DNA of 64,000 nt from Candidatus Aminicenantota bacterium. GTDB taxonomy: Bacteria > Acidobacteriota > Aminicenantia > Aminicenantales > UBA4085. Positions 47,466-60,820 of this stretch are shown piece by piece. The translations under genes were made by a program, and so were the position numbers. Each line of letters starts with the position of its first letter. Position 1 is the first letter of the stretch. Location: positions 1-64,000 of the forward strand of contig JAPKZG010000092.1 of assembly GCA_026393895.1 (NCBI GenBank), given 5' to 3'. The notes under the pieces are model-generated. The model was not told the DNA's origin and did not search any database. It worked only from the letters and a program-made list of their open reading frames with translations.

Positions 47466-48626
47466 ATGTCCCTCCGCTTTTCGCCGTCCTCGGCGCTTCC
47501 CGTGCTCGTTCTAATCGCCCTGGCCGTTTTCGGACGGGCGGCCGGAGCCCAATCCCCGGAGCGTTTTTTCGACACGGCGTCCGTCGCTCACGACACGGTC
47601 CGCCTGACGGTCTTTTACCCCTCCGTCAAAACCCTCAAGAACATCTTCGCCCTCAAGGCCCAAGGTTTCATTCCCTACAAAAACCTCGAGATCATCGGCG
47701 TTTATCACGTGAAGGAAAAAACGGACTACCGGGAATCGGTCCGGTATCTTCAGGACGAAAAAATCGAAGGCGTCCGTTTTCACGCGGTTGCCGCGGATTT
47801 GAGCGTCGAAACGCTGTATGGGCCGAACGCGGCCTCGGACGAGTTCCGGAAAATTTTCGACCTCTCCGACGGGATGATCTTCTTCGGCGGCCCCGACATG
47901 CCCCCGGCCGCCTATGGTGAAAAAACGGACTTCCGGACCGTCATCGAGGATCCGTACCGCCATTACCTCGAGTTGTCCATGATCTTCCATCTCCTGGGAG
48001 GCGGGCAAAACGAGGGCTTCAAGGGATTCCTTGAAAACCGGCCCGACTTTCCGATCCTCGGAATCTGCCTCGGGATGCAGAGCCTCAACGTCGGCGCCGG
48101 CGGAACGATGGTCCAGGACCTTTGGAGCGAGATTTACGGCAAAACCACCGTCGAGGAAGCCGTCGCTCTGGACCGGGAGCAATGGCACAAGAACCCTTAT
48201 GCCATGATCCCGCCGCTCGACCGGGATCTCGGCCCTTACATGCTCCATCCGATCAAGCTTTCGGCCGAAGGCCGCACCTGGAAAGCCATGGGGATGACCG
48301 CTGCTGACCGGCCGTATGTCGCGAGTTCCCATCATCAAAGCCTCGAAAAAATCGGGAAAGGCTTCACGGTCGTCGCGACCTCAACGGACGACCGGATCAT
48401 CGAGGCGATCGAACACGAAAAATTCCGAAACGTCCTGGGCGTCCAGTTTCATCCGGAGTTCCGGAAGCTCTGGGACGCGACGCCCGAATATAAAACCACG
48501 CCGGACGACCGCGATCTGTTCGGTTACCGGACGCAGCTCGAGGCCCATCCGCCGAGCTATGAATTTCACAAGCGGCTCTGGATCTGGTTTTTCACCCGGA
48601 TGAAAGCCCCGGGCCGGACGACCTGA
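47466..48626 (+). CDS. Secreted class I glutamine amidotransferase (gamma-glutamyl-GABA hydrolase/peptidase C26-like)
   Basis: Signal MSLRFSPSSALPVLVLIALAVFGRAAGAQS; FPILGICLGMQSLNVGAGGTMVQDL; VQFHPEF. Confidence 0.85.
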   Translation: MSLRFSPSSALPVLVLIALAVFGRAAGAQSPERFFDTASVAHDTVRLTVFYPSVKTLKNIFALKAQGFIPYKNLEIIGVYHVKEKTDYRESVRYLQDEKIEGVRFHAVAADLSVETLYGPNAASDEFRKIFDLSDGMIFFGGPDMPPAAYGEKTDFRTVIEDPYRHYLELSMIFHLLGGGQNEGFKGFLENRPDFPILGICLGMQSLNVGAGGTMVQDLWSEIYGKTTVEEAVALDREQWHKNPYAMIPPLDRDLGPYMLHPIKLSAEGRTWKAMGMTAADRPYVASSHHQSLEKIGKGFTVVATSTDDRIIEAIEHEKFRNVLGVQFHPEFRKLWDATPEYKTTPDDRDLFGYRTQLEAHPPSYEFHKRLWIWFFTRMKAPGRTT

Positions 48627-48658
48627 GCGCTTTTTTCCCGGGGGCCGCCCCGGGGCGT

Positions 48659-49141
48659 TCAACCGCGGGCAAAATTCTTTCGAATTTTCTCGATGATGTT
48701 CGTGCTGGAATGTCCGCGGCGATAGGGGACGCGGTAAACCCGGCCCCCGGCGTATTCGACCTCCGCAGCTCCGACGATTTCGCCCGTGCCCCAATCACCG
48801 CCCTTGACCAAGACGTCGGGAAGCAGCGCGGCGATGATTTTTTGGGGGGTGTCTTCCTCAAACCAGGTGACGTAATCGATATCCGCCAGGGCGGCCAGGA
48901 CTTCCATCCGTTCGGCCAGGGGAAAGACGGGCCGGGCGGGGCCTTTCAGCCGCCGGATCGAAGCGTCGGAGTTTACCGCCACGATCAAGATGTCGCCCTG
49001 GGCCTTCGCCTGCCGGAACAGGTGAATATGCCCGCCGTGGATCAGGTCGAAACACCCGTTGGTGAAGACCACATGCAGGCCTTCGCGGCGCAGCCGGGCC
49101 CGGACGCGTTTCAACCTTTCGAGGGACCGGATTTTATTCAT
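48659..49141 (-). CDS. rfaE2: D-glycero-beta-D-manno-heptose 1-phosphate adenylyltransferase-like nucleotidyltransferase
   Basis: [75 protein letters not shown]. Confidence 0.93.
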   Translation of the reverse strand: MNKIRSLERLKRVRARLRREGLHVVFTNGCFDLIHGGHIHLFRQAKAQGDILIVAVNSDASIRRLKGPARPVFPLAERMEVLAALADIDYVTWFEEDTPQKIIAALLPDVLVKGGDWGTGEIVGAAEVEYAGGRVYRVPYRRGHSSTNIIEKIRKNFARG

Positions 49142-50576
49142 GTGATTTCGACGGCAGTTTGACCGTAATTTCCGGCGAGAACTCCCAGGCGTGGGCGAGC
49201 CGGGCCACGCCCTCGTCCCGGATCATCGAGGAAACGAGGAACGAATACATGTTCCGGTGGTAATCGTAAGGGTAACCGTCGCGCTTGTGGACGGCGAGGT
49301 CGAGATAGTAGGTCCCGTTGATCAGGGGAAGCGATTCGATCCGGCAGACGACCCGGCCCTCCCCCGAAAGAGCGACGGATTCATATTCCTCCAGGTTCGT
49401 GTTCGTCCCGTAACACATCACGCCCATGGAATTGGAAATGGCAATACCGAAAACGAAATCCTTAACCGGTTCCTTGGCCGCGATGTCCAACTCGATCACC
49501 AGGCTGTCTCCGGGATGGAAAACGTGTTTTTCCTCGCCCTTGGCGTTCCGGAGAACGACCCGCCGGATCTCGACTTCCCGCTTGCCCCACCGCTGTTCCC
49601 GGCGGCCTTCGTCGGATACGGCCGTCGTTTCGGCCGCGGCGGCGGGTGTTTCGACCGGACCGGCGGTTTCCACCGGCGCCGCAACAACGGGTTTATCCAT
49701 CGCCGGCTTGACGTCCGCCGGCAAAGAAACAGGAGCGTTTTCGATCGCCGGGGGAACGGCCGGGGCGGCCGCAGCGACCTCGACGGCCGCCGCCGCTTCT
49801 TCCTTCCGTTCCCGGAATTCGGTCTCTTGTTCCTCGGTGACGTCCTGCATGTAGGCGTCGACGACCCGCTTGGGTTCTCCCAGCATCCGGATTTTCCCGT
49901 CCTTCATCCAGGCGACCTTGTTGCATATTTTAGCCACCGTGGCCAGGTCGTGGCTGACGAAGAGGATGGTCTTTTTCCGCCGGCGGAAATCGTCGATCCG
50001 GTCGAGGCACTTCGGGACGAAGGCCGCGTCTCCGACCGCGAGGACCTCGTCGATGAGCAGAACCTCGGGGTTGACGTTAATGGCGATGGAGAACCCGAGC
50101 CGCATGTACATGCCCGAGGAATACGTCTTGACCGGCGCTTCGATGAACTCCTCGAGTTCGGCGAACCGGACGATTTCGTCGAATTTGCGGGTGATCTCCT
50201 TTTTGGAGAGCCCCAGCATGATGCCGTTGATAAAGACGTTTTCCCGTCCGGAAATCTCCGGATGGAATCCCGCCCCCAGTTCGATCAGGGCGGAGACCTT
50301 GCCCGTCACCGAAATCCGCCCGGAGGTTGGCTTGGCGATCCCGGCGACCAATTTGAGGATGGTGCTTTTGCCGGAGCCGTTTTCCCCGATCAGGCCGAAT
50401 GTCTGCCCTTTTTCGACATGCAAACTGATGTCGTCGACGGCCTTAACGAGTTCGTCCGGCCTGAGCGATCCGAAGAGATCCCCTTTGACGATGGCGCTCT
50501 TGAACGTTTGAAACCGGTGCCGGGACGAGTATTTCTGATAGATCCGGGTGACGTGATCGAGTTCGATGACGGCCAT
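49134..50576 (-). CDS. wzt: Polysaccharide ABC transporter ATP-binding protein with C-terminal Wzt-type domain
   Basis: [69 protein letters not shown]-terminal Wzt-like region after an Ala/Pro-rich linker. Confidence 0.9.
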   Translation of the reverse strand: MAVIELDHVTRIYQKYSSRHRFQTFKSAIVKGDLFGSLRPDELVKAVDDISLHVEKGQTFGLIGENGSGKSTILKLVAGIAKPTSGRISVTGKVSALIELGAGFHPEISGRENVFINGIMLGLSKKEITRKFDEIVRFAELEEFIEAPVKTYSSGMYMRLGFSIAINVNPEVLLIDEVLAVGDAAFVPKCLDRIDDFRRRKKTILFVSHDLATVAKICNKVAWMKDGKIRMLGEPKRVVDAYMQDVTEEQETEFRERKEEAAAAVEVAAAAPAVPPAIENAPVSLPADVKPAMDKPVVAAPVETAGPVETPAAAAETTAVSDEGRREQRWGKREVEIRRVVLRNAKGEEKHVFHPGDSLVIELDIAAKEPVKDFVFGIAISNSMGVMCYGTNTNLEEYESVALSGEGRVVCRIESLPLINGTYYLDLAVHKRDGYPYDYHRNMYSFLVSSMIRDEGVARLAHAWEFSPEITVKLPSKSHE

Positions 50577-51385
50577 CAGACTTCCTCCGGGAACGAATCG
50601 CGGAGACGGTCGAATACCGCGTACCCGATCAGGAAAAGGACGACCGAAACAGCCAGAGTAACCCCAAGCTTTGTCCAGTCCGGCATCCGGCCGAAGAAGA
50701 GACAGTCATGATATCCCGCGATGATGTGGGTCATGGGGTTGAAATTTAGGACTTTCCGCAGCATCGACGACTCCGGCAGCGCCCCGAGCGAATAAACGAT
50801 GGGTGTGGAGAAAAACCAGAACGTCAGCAGGTTGCCGAGAATATCCTTGATGTCCCGGAAGTGAACGGTCAGGGCGGATAGCAAAAGGGCGAAGCCCAGG
50901 GTGAAGAGATATTGAACGAGCATGACGACGGGCAGCAAGAGAGCGTAAACCGTCGGCGGTTTTCCGAAAACAATCAGGAAAATCAGGAGGATCGGCAGGC
51001 CGAAGAGAAAATTGACGAAATTCGAGGACACCGAGACGATCGGCAGAATTTCGGCTGGAAAAATGATTTTTTTGATGAGGTTGCCGTTGATCATCAAGAC
51101 GTTGGCCGAGTCGTTCGAAGACGACGAAAACCACGTCCAGGGCAGGATCCCGGCAAAGAGGTACAGGGCGTACATCCAGGGTCCCTCCCCGAGGGAGGGA
51201 TCGCGCGGCTTGAGAATGAACCCGAAGACGACGGTGTAAACGATCATCAGGAGGAGCGGGTTGAAAAACGACCAGAAAAAGCCCAAGACCGTCCCCCGGT
51301 ACCGGGCTTTCAGTTCCCGTCCGACCAGGGTACGGATGAGGAGCCGGTGTTTATAGACTTCCCGTAAATTAGCGGCGAGTTTCAT
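50576..51385 (-). CDS. wzm: ABC transporter permease (ABC-2/Wzm type)
   Basis: LLIRTLVGRELKARYRGTVLGFFWSFFNPLLLMIVYTVVFGFIL; overlaps the ATPase gene start. Confidence 0.93.
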   Translation of the reverse strand: MKLAANLREVYKHRLLIRTLVGRELKARYRGTVLGFFWSFFNPLLLMIVYTVVFGFILKPRDPSLGEGPWMYALYLFAGILPWTWFSSSSNDSANVLMINGNLIKKIIFPAEILPIVSVSSNFVNFLFGLPILLIFLIVFGKPPTVYALLLPVVMLVQYLFTLGFALLLSALTVHFRDIKDILGNLLTFWFFSTPIVYSLGALPESSMLRKVLNFNPMTHIIAGYHDCLFFGRMPDWTKLGVTLAVSVVLFLIGYAVFDRLRDSFPEEV

Positions 51386-52124
51386 TCGACGGTCCTTCGA
51401 GCATCGCCGATACCTCCGGCGTGAATCCTCCGCCGCTTTCCGGATGAAGGATGAGCGGCGGAAGCACGGTTTCCTCTCCCGGAAAAGCGGCGGCGAACCG
51501 GAGTTCAGCCAAAAATAGATTCGGCCCTTCGTTTTCGCGCGGATGGATCCGCCGGACGACGGCCGGCCTCAAGCCCCGGCCTTCCGCGGCGCCGCGGAAT
51601 TCCCCTTCCCGGGCGGCCGGATAGACGAAAAAAGCCCGGCCGTCACCTTTCAAGAGTTCGGAAACGGTTCGCATAAGCTCCATAATATCGCACGTTATTT
51701 CGTGTTTTGCAATCGCCTTCTCCCTGTCCGGGCAGGGGGATCCGGCTTTTTTCTCATGGTAAGGCGGGTTGGAAAGCACGACATCGAACCGCCGCCCGGG
51801 CCGGTAGCTCCGCAGGTCGACCTCGACGATCTCGACCCGGCCGGCCAGGCCGTTTCCGGCAACGTTCCGGCGGGCCATGTCGGCCAGTCGCGGCTGGATT
51901 TCCACCGCGGTCAGGCGGCGGAACGGCCGGAAACCCAGCAGGACCGCCACCACCCCGTTTCCCGTCCCCAGCTCGCAGACGTCGTCGCCCGGGCGGATCT
52001 CGACGAACGCCGCAAGCAACGGCGCGTCCGTGGCGAAGCGATATCCTTTTTTCGGCTGGATCAGGCGGACGCGCCCCCGGTAGAAATCATCCAGGGTTTC
52101 ACCGGACCGGAGGGTGTCGTCCAT
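51369..52124 (-). CDS. tRNA1(Val) (adenine-N6)-methyltransferase-like (TrmN6 family)
   Basis: FRGRVRLIQPKKGYRFATDAPLLAAFVEIRPGDDVCELGTGNGVVAVLL; DVVLSNPPYHEK (NPPY motif). Confidence 0.88.
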   Translation of the reverse strand: MDDTLRSGETLDDFYRGRVRLIQPKKGYRFATDAPLLAAFVEIRPGDDVCELGTGNGVVAVLLGFRPFRRLTAVEIQPRLADMARRNVAGNGLAGRVEIVEVDLRSYRPGRRFDVVLSNPPYHEKKAGSPCPDREKAIAKHEITCDIMELMRTVSELLKGDGRAFFVYPAAREGEFRGAAEGRGLRPAVVRRIHPRENEGPNLFLAELRFAAAFPGEETVLPPLILHPESGGGFTPEVSAMLEGPSNETRR

Positions 52125-52136
52125 CGTCCTGTTTCA

Positions 52137-53474
52137 TCATCCGGGAATCGAGGTTTCCGGGGAAACAAGCAGGTTCAGAACTTCCCCGAAAATCGACCGG
52201 GCCGTCGTCTCGAAATTCGACCGGGAAAACAGGCGCGATTTTTTCCACGCCGCCCGCCCCAGCGCTTCGGTTTTCGCCGGGTCTCCGATCAAGGCCAGAG
52301 TACGCTCGAGCAGTTCGGCCGTGGAGCCGACCAGGAAACCGTTGACCCCGTGATCGACGATCTCGGGGAGTCCTCCGCCGTCATAAACGAGCGGGACCAC
52401 GGCGTTTTGCATGGCTTCGACCGTGGTCATGCCGAAATGTTCTGTTTCGCCGGGGTCCTCCCGCTTCACCCCGCACATGTGCCAGAACAGGGCGGCTTCC
52501 CGGTAAAGGGATTTTAATTCGGCGGCCGTGACATTGACTTTCAGTTCGACGCAGCCGCCGGCCTCGCCGGCGATCATGTCCTTCAATCCGGCCAGATACG
52601 GATTTCCGGGCTGGCTTCCGCCGGCCAGAATGAATTTCCAGCCGCCCACGGCCTCCGGCCGTTGCCGGCAAAGTTTCAGGAATGCTCCGATCATTTCCCG
52701 TTGTCTCTTGAATCCCTCCGGCTCGAACCTGGTCGCGGAAAGAATGATTTTTTTCTTGGGAACGTCGATCCCGCCAGCCTCCATGTCGACGGGCGGATAG
52801 AGCAGCCGGTGAGGGGCGAACCCCCATTTTTTCCCGATCCATTCGGCCGTATAGCGGCTGTTGCAGACCACCCGGGTGTATTGATCGGCGTAAAAATAGC
52901 TTCGCGGCCGACGTTCGGGAAAATGGCAGATTAAAACGGAAACGCAGGCCAGGGGAAAGACCATCTCATTCATGCTGTTGTTGACGAACACGTCATAGCG
53001 GCCGCTTTCCCGGCTGATCCGATGAAACGGATTTTCGATGTCGCGGGAAACCAGGGCCGGGTCGAGGTTGACCGCCTTCCGTTCATCGAAATACGGCAGC
53101 GGGATGACCTTGACCGGAATGGAGGACAGGTCCAGGTCGTACCACTCCCGGAACTTCCCATACCCGATGTCCCTGTTGGCCAGGATCGTGATGTCGAACA
53201 GGTCCTTCAAGGCCGAAATCATGGTCAGCCCGTATTTCTGAGCGCCGCCGATGAAATGAAACGCGTGGTCGTAGACGGCCAGGGTCGGTTTCCGAAGGCC
53301 GAGGGCCACCTCCCTTTTCATCAACTCATTGACGGCGGCCTGGATCCCCTTGCGACGCAAAATCTCCCCGACGGCCTCGGCCAACCCGGCGCCGGTCATC
53401 AGAGAGCCGTTTTTCATCTTCATCAAGCGGTCGGCTGATCCTTCTCGACCTCGACGGTCATCGGGGCGGTTCAT
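52137..53474 (-). CDS. Glycosyltransferase (GT4-like)
   Basis: KKIILSATRFEPEGFKRQREMIGAFLKL...LFWHMCGVKREDPGETEHFGMTTVEAMQNAVVPLVYDGGGLPEIVDHGVNGFLVGS. Confidence 0.85.
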   Translation of the reverse strand: MNRPDDRRGREGSADRLMKMKNGSLMTGAGLAEAVGEILRRKGIQAAVNELMKREVALGLRKPTLAVYDHAFHFIGGAQKYGLTMISALKDLFDITILANRDIGYGKFREWYDLDLSSIPVKVIPLPYFDERKAVNLDPALVSRDIENPFHRISRESGRYDVFVNNSMNEMVFPLACVSVLICHFPERRPRSYFYADQYTRVVCNSRYTAEWIGKKWGFAPHRLLYPPVDMEAGGIDVPKKKIILSATRFEPEGFKRQREMIGAFLKLCRQRPEAVGGWKFILAGGSQPGNPYLAGLKDMIAGEAGGCVELKVNVTAAELKSLYREAALFWHMCGVKREDPGETEHFGMTTVEAMQNAVVPLVYDGGGLPEIVDHGVNGFLVGSTAELLERTLALIGDPAKTEALGRAAWKKSRLFSRSNFETTARSIFGEVLNLLVSPETSIPG

Positions 53475-54000
53475 CCGCGGATCCGCCCCGGAGCCGGGCG
53501 GCGGCGTTCAGGCCCTCGAGTTTGTTCCGGAGAAGGGCGAGGTCTTCTTCGTACCCGGCAACCTTCTCCTCAAGCGCTTTCAGGCGTTCGGCCCGGCGGC
53601 CGTCCCGGACATGCAGGGTCCGGAACAGGGCCGCGACCTGACGGTTGAACCGGCTCTGGTCCCGGTTGAACCGGTTCTGGAGGTCCAGAGACGCGTTGAG
53701 CTGGGTGAACGTCGTTTTCAACAAGGCCCGTTTTAAGAACACGACCGGTCTGCCGAGCGTTTTCCGGTGTGACGTAATCGCCCGGATATCGGGCTTGGTT
53801 TCGACGAAGCCGTTGATCAACGGGATCGTATCCCGGAGATAATCGGCCAACTCCTTGTCCGACAATTCCTCCACCGGCGGGGCGAATTCCCGGTCGATTT
53901 CCCGTCCCAGGAGCTTCCTCAAGTCGGAAATCTCCTCCTTTTTCCGGTCCAGTTCTTCCTTCAAATACCGGATTTCCGCTTCAAGTTCATTCATCGGCAA
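53458..54000 (-). CDS. Hypothetical coiled-coil protein
   Basis: 180 aa, heptad-rich N-terminal and C-terminal segments (EAEIRYLKEELDRKKEEISDLRKLLG; RAERLKALEEKVAGYEEDLALLRNKLEGL). Confidence 0.6.
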   Translation of the reverse strand: MPMNELEAEIRYLKEELDRKKEEISDLRKLLGREIDREFAPPVEELSDKELADYLRDTIPLINGFVETKPDIRAITSHRKTLGRPVVFLKRALLKTTFTQLNASLDLQNRFNRDQSRFNRQVAALFRTLHVRDGRRAERLKALEEKVAGYEEDLALLRNKLEGLNAAARLRGGSADEPPR

Positions 54001-54007
54001 TCCACCT

Positions 54008-56593
54008 TTATAAAGGGAATTGAGGCCCGAGCATTTTTTGAAAAGCGTCTTTGACCTGCTCCACGGCGATCCCCCGGATGCAGCGCGCCTCGGAAAACTG
54101 GCAATTGATCGGGCACGGGGCGCACCTCAGGCCCAACTGGACGACCGAGTGGGTTGGTCCCCAGGGTTTGAAACGGTTGTATTCTCCTGCCCCGAACAAG
54201 CCGACCACGGGGACGCCGACGGCGACGGCGACATGCATGGGGCCGGAGTCGATGCCGACAAAGTACCGGCAGGATTTAAGGACGGAGGCCATTTCCCGAA
54301 TCGTGGTTTGCCCGGCGAGATTTACGGTCCGGTCGGAAGGCAGCGCCCGTTCGATTTCCTCCGCCAGCGCCCTTTCGGCTTTCCCGGCCAGGATCAGGAT
54401 CTTAGCGTCATAAGTATCCTGGAGCCACCGGGCCAATTCAACGAAACGGTCCGCCGGCCACCGGCGGAATTCCCAACGCGCACCGGGGGCGAGGGCGATC
54501 AGAAGCTCCCCGGCCGCGATCCGGTGCTTGTCCAGAAGGTCCCGGGCCGTCCGATCGTCTTCGGCCGTCGTCCAGACCTCCAGGGACGTGTCTTCAGCCC
54601 GTCCTCCGAGAAAGCGGAGGAGATCCATTTGGTATTCGACCTCGTGCTTCACGGCGCCCCGCTCCAAGCCGTTGGTGATCAAGCGGTTCACGCCGTCCCG
54701 GCCGAGGGAACGATAAACGTTCGGGGAATTGATGTAAGCCACGCGCCGGGGGGCCCCGCTGGCGGCCATCAGGATGAGGGAAGCCGCTTGCGGGGCGTCA
54801 TCGTTCCAGCGGAGGGAAACGGCCAGGTCGAAACGGTGTTTCGAAAAAACCCGGACCGCCAGAGTGAGCCCTTTCAGCCACCAGCGGATGCTTCCGTAAA
54901 AGGCGTTTTCCCAGCCTGCGATGCTTCGATAATTAAAGGGAACGAATTCATCGACATAGGGACATTTTTCGATGACGTTCATCAGGCCGGGCTGGACGGC
55001 CAGGACGATTTTGGACCGGGGCATGAACATCCGCAAGTTCCGAAGGAACGGCCCGGATAAAACGACGTCGCCGAGGTCGGCCGGTTGGACGACCAGGATT
55101 TCCCGCGGTTGGGCCGATTGGGGAACGGATCGGTCGCGGCCGAGGACCTTGTGAATCGACTTCAGAACCGGCGGAAAGAATAAAAGCGACAGCCGGCAGG
55201 AGATGACCCTCATCCCCGATTTCAACTTGGCGAACAACGATTTCGGCTTGAACAGGTGCCGTATCCGGATGAGAAAACCGCTCCACCGGAGCCATCGATC
55301 CGCGTTAGGGAGAATCCGCGTCGGGCGGCCCAGCCCGTCCCTCCCCGGCGTGGCGGGAAGGTTCGCGAAAACCCGGGCGGTTTGATCGGCCGGGGCATGT
55401 CCGGCGATTTCCGTCAATACGTTTTCGATCGCGTCAACGCTTTGATCGAGCCGGAATCTCTCCATGATCGTGCGCCGGGCTCCGGCGCGGAGCATTTTCT
55501 CAAGTGCCGGATCATTCAAGAACCGACGGAGGTCTTGGGCGCAAAGTTCCGGATTTTCGGGGGGAATCACCAGGGCGTTGACTCCATCCTCGAGGACTTC
55601 GGCGTTCCCGCCGATCGCCGTGGAGATGACGCCCAGGCCGCAGGCCATGGCTTCGAGCAGGGACGGAGTCAGGGATTCCACGCGAGCGGCGGGATAAACG
55701 AAAACATCATGGGCGAGATAAAAATCCGGCGAGGACCGGTCCGGGGAATAATCCACGAACGAAACGTCCCGGAGGACGCCGGCGGAAGCGGCCCGGTTTT
55801 GATAAGAGGCGACGATCTCGGGCAAACCGGGAAAGGGCCCGGCGATCGTCAAGGTCGCGCCGCCGTAACGCGCGTCCTGTTTTAAAATTCCCAAGGCTTG
55901 AATCGCCGTTTCTATTCCGCCTTGCGGCCCGAACGGCCCGAGATAAAGCAGGCGGGCCGGCTCAAACCGGGCCTCTTTCTTGAAGGGGAAACGGCGGATG
56001 TCGACCCCCGGGAAGATGACGGCCGGCTGCGGCGAAGATTTGCTAGCTCGCCCGGTCGCCTCCCGGATGTAACGGCTGGTGAAGATCACCGGCAAGTCGT
56101 AGAGCGGCCGGGGAAAGGCCGCCAAGCCGAATCGGCGCCTCAAATAGCGAAGGGCCCGACGGCCTCTCGCGCCCCGGGGCTGTTCCCGGTACCAGCGGTC
56201 CATTTCCCAGGTGGCCAGCCAATCGCTCCCGACATGCAGGCAGGCGGGAATTCCCAGGTCCCCGGCCAGGAGCGGAAGCGAGGCCGAGACCCGTGACAAA
56301 TCGAAGAAGAGCGCGACCTCCGGCTGAAATTCCCGGGCTAAATCGTGGAGAGCGATTTGATTGACGACTTCTTTTCGGAAAACGTCCTGCCAGTTGGAGA
56401 TGTCGTACCGGTCGCGGATCAGCCGGCGATGGATCAGCCCGGTTTCCGGGGCTTTGCTTTGCCCCGATCCGCCGGTCAGAACCTGGACCCGGTGTCCCCG
56501 CTCGATCAGCCCTTCCACGATATCGCGGCAGCCGAGATCCGCGGCCGCCCGGTCCGCGGGAGGATAGCCGTCGGTCACGACGAGTATGCGCAT
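54008..56593 (-). CDS. Bifunctional GT4-type glycosyltransferase / GT9 heptosyltransferase-like fusion
   Basis: N-terminal GT4 (VTDGYPPADRAAADLGCRDIVEGLIERGH...LTPSLLEAMACGLGVISTAIGGNAEVLEDGVNALVIPPENPE); C-terminal GT9 (EILVVQPADLGDVVLSGPFLRNLRMFMPRSKIVLAVQPG...CRYFVGIDSGPMHVAVAVGVPVVGLFGA). Confidence 0.88.
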   Translation of the reverse strand: MRILVVTDGYPPADRAAADLGCRDIVEGLIERGHRVQVLTGGSGQSKAPETGLIHRRLIRDRYDISNWQDVFRKEVVNQIALHDLAREFQPEVALFFDLSRVSASLPLLAGDLGIPACLHVGSDWLATWEMDRWYREQPRGARGRRALRYLRRRFGLAAFPRPLYDLPVIFTSRYIREATGRASKSSPQPAVIFPGVDIRRFPFKKEARFEPARLLYLGPFGPQGGIETAIQALGILKQDARYGGATLTIAGPFPGLPEIVASYQNRAASAGVLRDVSFVDYSPDRSSPDFYLAHDVFVYPAARVESLTPSLLEAMACGLGVISTAIGGNAEVLEDGVNALVIPPENPELCAQDLRRFLNDPALEKMLRAGARRTIMERFRLDQSVDAIENVLTEIAGHAPADQTARVFANLPATPGRDGLGRPTRILPNADRWLRWSGFLIRIRHLFKPKSLFAKLKSGMRVISCRLSLLFFPPVLKSIHKVLGRDRSVPQSAQPREILVVQPADLGDVVLSGPFLRNLRMFMPRSKIVLAVQPGLMNVIEKCPYVDEFVPFNYRSIAGWENAFYGSIRWWLKGLTLAVRVFSKHRFDLAVSLRWNDDAPQAASLILMAASGAPRRVAYINSPNVYRSLGRDGVNRLITNGLERGAVKHEVEYQMDLLRFLGGRAEDTSLEVWTTAEDDRTARDLLDKHRIAAGELLIALAPGARWEFRRWPADRFVELARWLQDTYDAKILILAGKAERALAEEIERALPSDRTVNLAGQTTIREMASVLKSCRYFVGIDSGPMHVAVAVGVPVVGLFGAGEYNRFKPWGPTHSVVQLGLRCAPCPINCQFSEARCIRGIAVEQVKDAFQKMLGPQFPL

Positions 56594-56634
56594 GAATGCC
56601 TGGCTTTATTCCGAAATATATACCATCATTAAAT

Positions 56635-56714
56635 TAGGTGACACAATACCTATTACCTTATTTCCTGAAATATCAAGGTCCATCGAATTAGGGTAATAGG
56701 TATTGTGTCCCCTA
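56635..56714. repeat. 26-bp inverted repeat with 28-nt loop (REP/MITE-like palindrome)
   Basis: Arms 56635-56660 and 56689-56714 (TAGG[T/G]GACACAATACCTATTACC[T/C]TA), two mismatches. Confidence 0.85.
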
Positions 56715-56716
56715 TT

Positions 56717-59302
<2,586 letters not shown>

Positions 59303-59303
<1 letters not shown>

Positions 59304-60820
59304 CAGACCGACTCCTCGCGGAAGCGCCGGCTGAATTCGGTCAGGGCCGCGGCGATCGCCTGGTCCAGGTTTTTATCGAGCGCTTTCTTTTCTGCGATCT
59401 CGAGAAAAATGTTGGGGTGTTCCCGCTCGATGAAGGCGTACATTTTCTTCTCGTAATCGCGGATTTTGGGGACGGGGATCTCGTCCAAGTAGCCGCGGTT
59501 TCCCGCATAGATGATCAAAACCTGCTTCTCGATCGGGAGGGGTTCGAACTGGTTTTGCTTGAGGATTTCGGTCAACCGGACGCCCCGGTCCAATTGGGCT
59601 TGGGAAATGCGATCGAGTTCCGTCCCGAACTGGGCGAATGTCAGAAGTTCGCGGTATTGTTGGAGGTCGCCGCGAAGTTTACCGGCAACCTGCTTCATGG
59701 CTTTGGTCTGGGCGTTGGCGCCGACGCGGGACACCGAAATGCCGACGTTGATCCCCGGCCGGATGCCGGAGTTGAACAGCTCCGATTCGAGGTAAATCTG
59801 GCCGTCGGTGATCGAGATCACGTTCGTCGGGATGTACCCGGACACGTCGCCCGCCTGGGTTTCGATGATCGGGAGGGCCGTCAACGATCCTTCGCCGAAC
59901 GCCTCGTTCATCTTGGCCGCCCGTTCGAGCAACCGGGAATGGAGATAAAACACATCCCCAGGATAGGCTTCGCGGCCCGGCGGGCGGCGGAGGAGGAGCG
60001 ATATTTCCCGGTAGGCCGCGGCGTGTTTGGAGAGGTCGTCGTAGATGCAGAGCGCGTGCCGGCCGTTGTCCCGGAACCACTCGCCGATGGCGCACCCGCT
60101 GTATGGGGCCAAATACTGAAGAGGCGACGGGTCGGAAGCCGAGGCCACGACGACCGCGGAATACGCCATCGCCCCGTAATCCTCGAGCGTTTTGACGAAA
60201 TGAGCGACGGTCGAATTCTTCTGGCCGATGGCGACGTAAATACAGATGACGCCGGTGTCTTTCTGGTTGATGATCGTATCGAGAACGATCGCGGATTTCC
60301 CGGTCTGCCGGTCGCCGATGATCAGCTCGCGTTGGCCTCGTCCGATCGGAATCATGGAGTCGATCGCCTTGATCCCGGTCTGGAGAGGTTCACGGACGGG
60401 AAGCCGGTCGACCACACCCGGCGCCATCCGTTCGACCGGAAGAAAAATATCGCTCTTAATCGGGCCTTTGCCGTCGAGCGGCCGGCCAAGAGGGTCGACG
60501 ACCCGGCCGACAAGGGAAGGACCACAAGGCACGGAAATGATTCGATGCGTTCGCTTGACGAGATCGCCTTCGACGATCATGTGGCTCTCGCTCAGGAGAA
60601 CCACGCCGACACTGTCTTCTTCGAGGTTCAAGGCGAGGCCCGAGACGTCGTGCGGAAATTCCAAAAGTTCGTTGGACATGACCCGGTCCAGGCCGTGAAC
60701 CCGGGCGATGCCGTCGCCAACGGTGATGACCGTCCCGACTTCGCGGATATCGACCGTTTCCTCGAATCCTTCGATCTGGCGCTGGATGATCTTGCTGATC
60801 TCGTCCGCTTTAATGGCCAT
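59303..60820 (-). CDS. atpA: F1Fo ATP synthase subunit alpha
   Basis: [74 protein letters not shown]. Start placed inside ORF 59303-61213. Confidence 0.97.

Noticed and set aside
48627-48660. GC-rich hairpin CCCGGGG-GCCG-CCCCGGG after the amidotransferase gene as a terminator
   Set aside because: The T-tract lies before the hairpin on the + strand and there is none after it on either strand, so a canonical terminator is not supported.
49191-50711. 506-aa + strand ORF opposite wzt
   Set aside because: Antisense shadow of a confident ABC ATPase gene.
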